From Streptomyces sp. WAC06614 (GTDB taxonomy: Bacteria; Actinomycetota; Actinomycetes; Streptomycetales; Streptomycetaceae): 34,564 nucleotides of DNA. Shown piece by piece: positions 33,503-34,564 of this stretch (positions within the stretch are counted from its first letter, which is position 1; every line of letters starts with the position of its first letter). Under the pieces are notes generated by a model. That model saw only the letters and a program-made list of their open reading frames with translations. It was not told the origin of the DNA and ran no database searches. The stretch lies in contig NZ_RPRY01000039.1 in assembly GCF_003949795.1 (NCBI RefSeq), positions 1-34,564 of the forward strand, written 5' to 3'. Made by a program: the position numbers and the translations under genes.

Positions 33503-34402
33503 ATGAAGCTCAACCGCAAGCGCGCCGCAGTCGTCGGCGCCCTCGTCGCGGCGGTCGCCCTGGGCGGCGCCGTGATGCCGGCGCAGGCCGCTCCGGCCCC
33601 GGTCGCGAAGTCGTCCGCCGTCGAGATCCCGGTCAAGAAGCTGCCGGCCGGCGCCAAGGCCAAGGCGGCCACCACCTCGGGCCGCGCCTCCGCCTTCACG
33701 GCGACCTCCGACGTCACGCTGCTGCCGGGCGACGTCCTCGCGTCGAACGAGTACATCGAGACCGAGAACGGCATCCTGTACATGCAGCCCGACGGCAACC
33801 TGGTCCTGGACCACACCGCCGGCGCCAACCTGTGGGCCTCCGGCACCTGGAACAACCCCGGCGCCTACGCCGTGCTCCAGACCGACGGCAACTTCGTCGT
33901 CTACAAGAAGGACGGCGGCCCGACCAAGGGCGGCGCCCTGTGGAGCAGCCGCACCTGGGGCAACCCGAACTCGCACCTGTCCTTCCAGGACGACGCCAAC
34001 CTCGTCGTCTACCGCGGTGACAACGCGCCCGTCTGGTCGACCCGGACCTGGCGCGTGGGTGACAACACCCTCTCCGGCGGCGAGAACCTGGAGCGCGGCA
34101 CCTGGATGTCCGGCGTCAACGCCATCCTCGTCCAGGACAACCGCGGCTACCTGGGCGTCTTCTACCGCCACGAGGACAAGGCGTACGGGGTCGGGCCCTA
34201 CAGCCCGGGCGCGTACACCCGCATGCAGAACGACGGCAACCTGGTCATCTACAAGGCCGACGGCGGCGAGGGCAAGGGCGGCGCGACCTGGGCCTCCGGC
34301 ACCTACGGCAACCCGGGCGCGTACTTCACCTTCGACGCGAACACGTCCGCGGCGGTGCTGCGCAAGGCCGACGGCACGGAGCTGGGCCACATCGGCCCGT
34401 GA
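33503..34402 (+). CDS. Secreted two-module B-lectin protein with N-terminal extension
   Basis: The 299-residue protein has a signal peptide cut after AQA (residue 29), then a Lys/Ala-rich region of about 45 residues that may be a propeptide, then two bulb-type lectin modules. Intact QxDxNxVxY motifs are QTDGNFVVY (126-134), QDDANLVVY and QNDGNLVIY (242-250); QPDGNLVLD is altered. The YK-DGG segments of modules 1 and 2 are 116 codons apart, the same period as in the preceding lectin. ATG 33503 follows GGGGGG with good spacing. The second half of each module 2 has drifted most between the two proteins. It is a paralogue of the previous gene and ends at a hairpin. Confidence 0.92.
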   Translation: MKLNRKRAAVVGALVAAVALGGAVMPAQAAPAPVAKSSAVEIPVKKLPAGAKAKAATTSGRASAFTATSDVTLLPGDVLASNEYIETENGILYMQPDGNLVLDHTAGANLWASGTWNNPGAYAVLQTDGNFVVYKKDGGPTKGGALWSSRTWGNPNSHLSFQDDANLVVYRGDNAPVWSTRTWRVGDNTLSGGENLERGTWMSGVNAILVQDNRGYLGVFYRHEDKAYGVGPYSPGAYTRMQNDGNLVIYKADGGEGKGGATWASGTYGNPGAYFTFDANTSAAVLRKADGTELGHIGP

Positions 34403-34432
34403 CGCTCCCCACGGCGGCACCATGATCTGAAC

Positions 34433-34467
34433 CGGCCCGGGGCGGGGCCCACCCCCACCCCGGGCCG
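34433..34467 (+). terminator. Terminator after the second lectin gene
   Basis: CGGCCCGGGG at 34433-34442 pairs perfectly with CCCCGGGCCG at 34458-34467 around a 15-base loop, 30 bases past the stop codon. Confidence 0.75.
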
Positions 34468-34504
34468 CAGTGCATCCGGCCGCGGTCCGGCCTGGGGGGC
34501 GGGG

Positions 34505-34564
34505 CTGTGCTGCACCGGGCTCGGCGCAGCCGTGCCTCGCCGCGCCGGGCCCGGTGCAGCACAG
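34505..34564. repeat. Long inverted repeat at the window edge
   Basis: Arms 34505-34527 and 34542-34564 pair over 23 bp with a single T-G wobble at 34521/34548. The loop is 14 bases. The right arm ends at the last base of the window, so the repeat may extend further. The simplest reading is a terminator, perhaps for a convergent gene beyond the edge. Confidence 0.75.

Noticed and set aside
34505..34564. The end of an insertion sequence
   Set aside because: The arms are close together, forming a hairpin rather than flanking a gene, and no transposase or target duplication is visible.

Overview
This is a very GC-rich stretch with coding frames that nearly always end codons in G or C, GTG starts, strong GGAGG-type ribosome sites and dyad terminators. 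With the gene content (mycothiol-type DsbA protein, CGNR regulator, SodF with a Nur-like box, secreted proteases, B-lectins) it points to a Streptomyces or close relative. From memory, the order malQ, aminopeptidase N, asd, sodF, rpiB, Fpg/Nei resembles the chromosomal core around sodF of Streptomyces coelicolor. So this looks like ordinary core chromosome, not a mobile island. I saw no tRNA, rRNA, CRISPR array, insertion sequence or prophage gene, and I noticed no in-frame TTA codon. No gene-free gap exceeds 300 bases.

Layout. 1-2627: the 3' end of an unknown proline-rich gene, malQ, and a small membrane protein. 2709-6215: a MarR regulator divergent from an EamA exporter, then a second EamA exporter followed by a LysR regulator. 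6245-15125: aminopeptidase N, aspartate-semialdehyde dehydrogenase, a secreted M28 aminopeptidase and a very large secreted subtilase. 15399-18392: a CGNR regulator divergent from a VOC/flavin-type two-gene operon, then a solitary AbiEi/DUF559-like protein. 18528-22630: a second aminopeptidase N, a DsbA-like protein and sodF. 22732-28136: three related amino acid permeases, all on the minus strand, with a BioY biotin transporter between the second and third. 28376-34402: rpiB, a Nei/Fpg DNA glycosylase, an Eis-like acetyltransferase, a membrane-bound PP2C phosphatase and two adjacent secreted two-module B-lectins.

How it fits together. Two cytosolic aminopeptidases, two secreted proteases and three amino acid permeases suggest protein and peptide scavenging. 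They are separate transcription units with their own terminators, so this is neighbourhood, not an operon. sodF carries a Nur-like box upstream, and its 3' UTR has the layout of the s-SodF small RNA known from S. coelicolor. Several regulators sit beside plausible operators: MarR/EamA, LysR/EamA and CGNR/VOC.

The least ordinary items are the lectin pair with identical internal spacing, the 53-bp tandem duplication at the 3' end of the Eis-like gene, the paired dyads hidden in the 3' end of the first EamA gene, and the tandem dyads upstream of the first permease. I did not find a clearly new multi-gene system.
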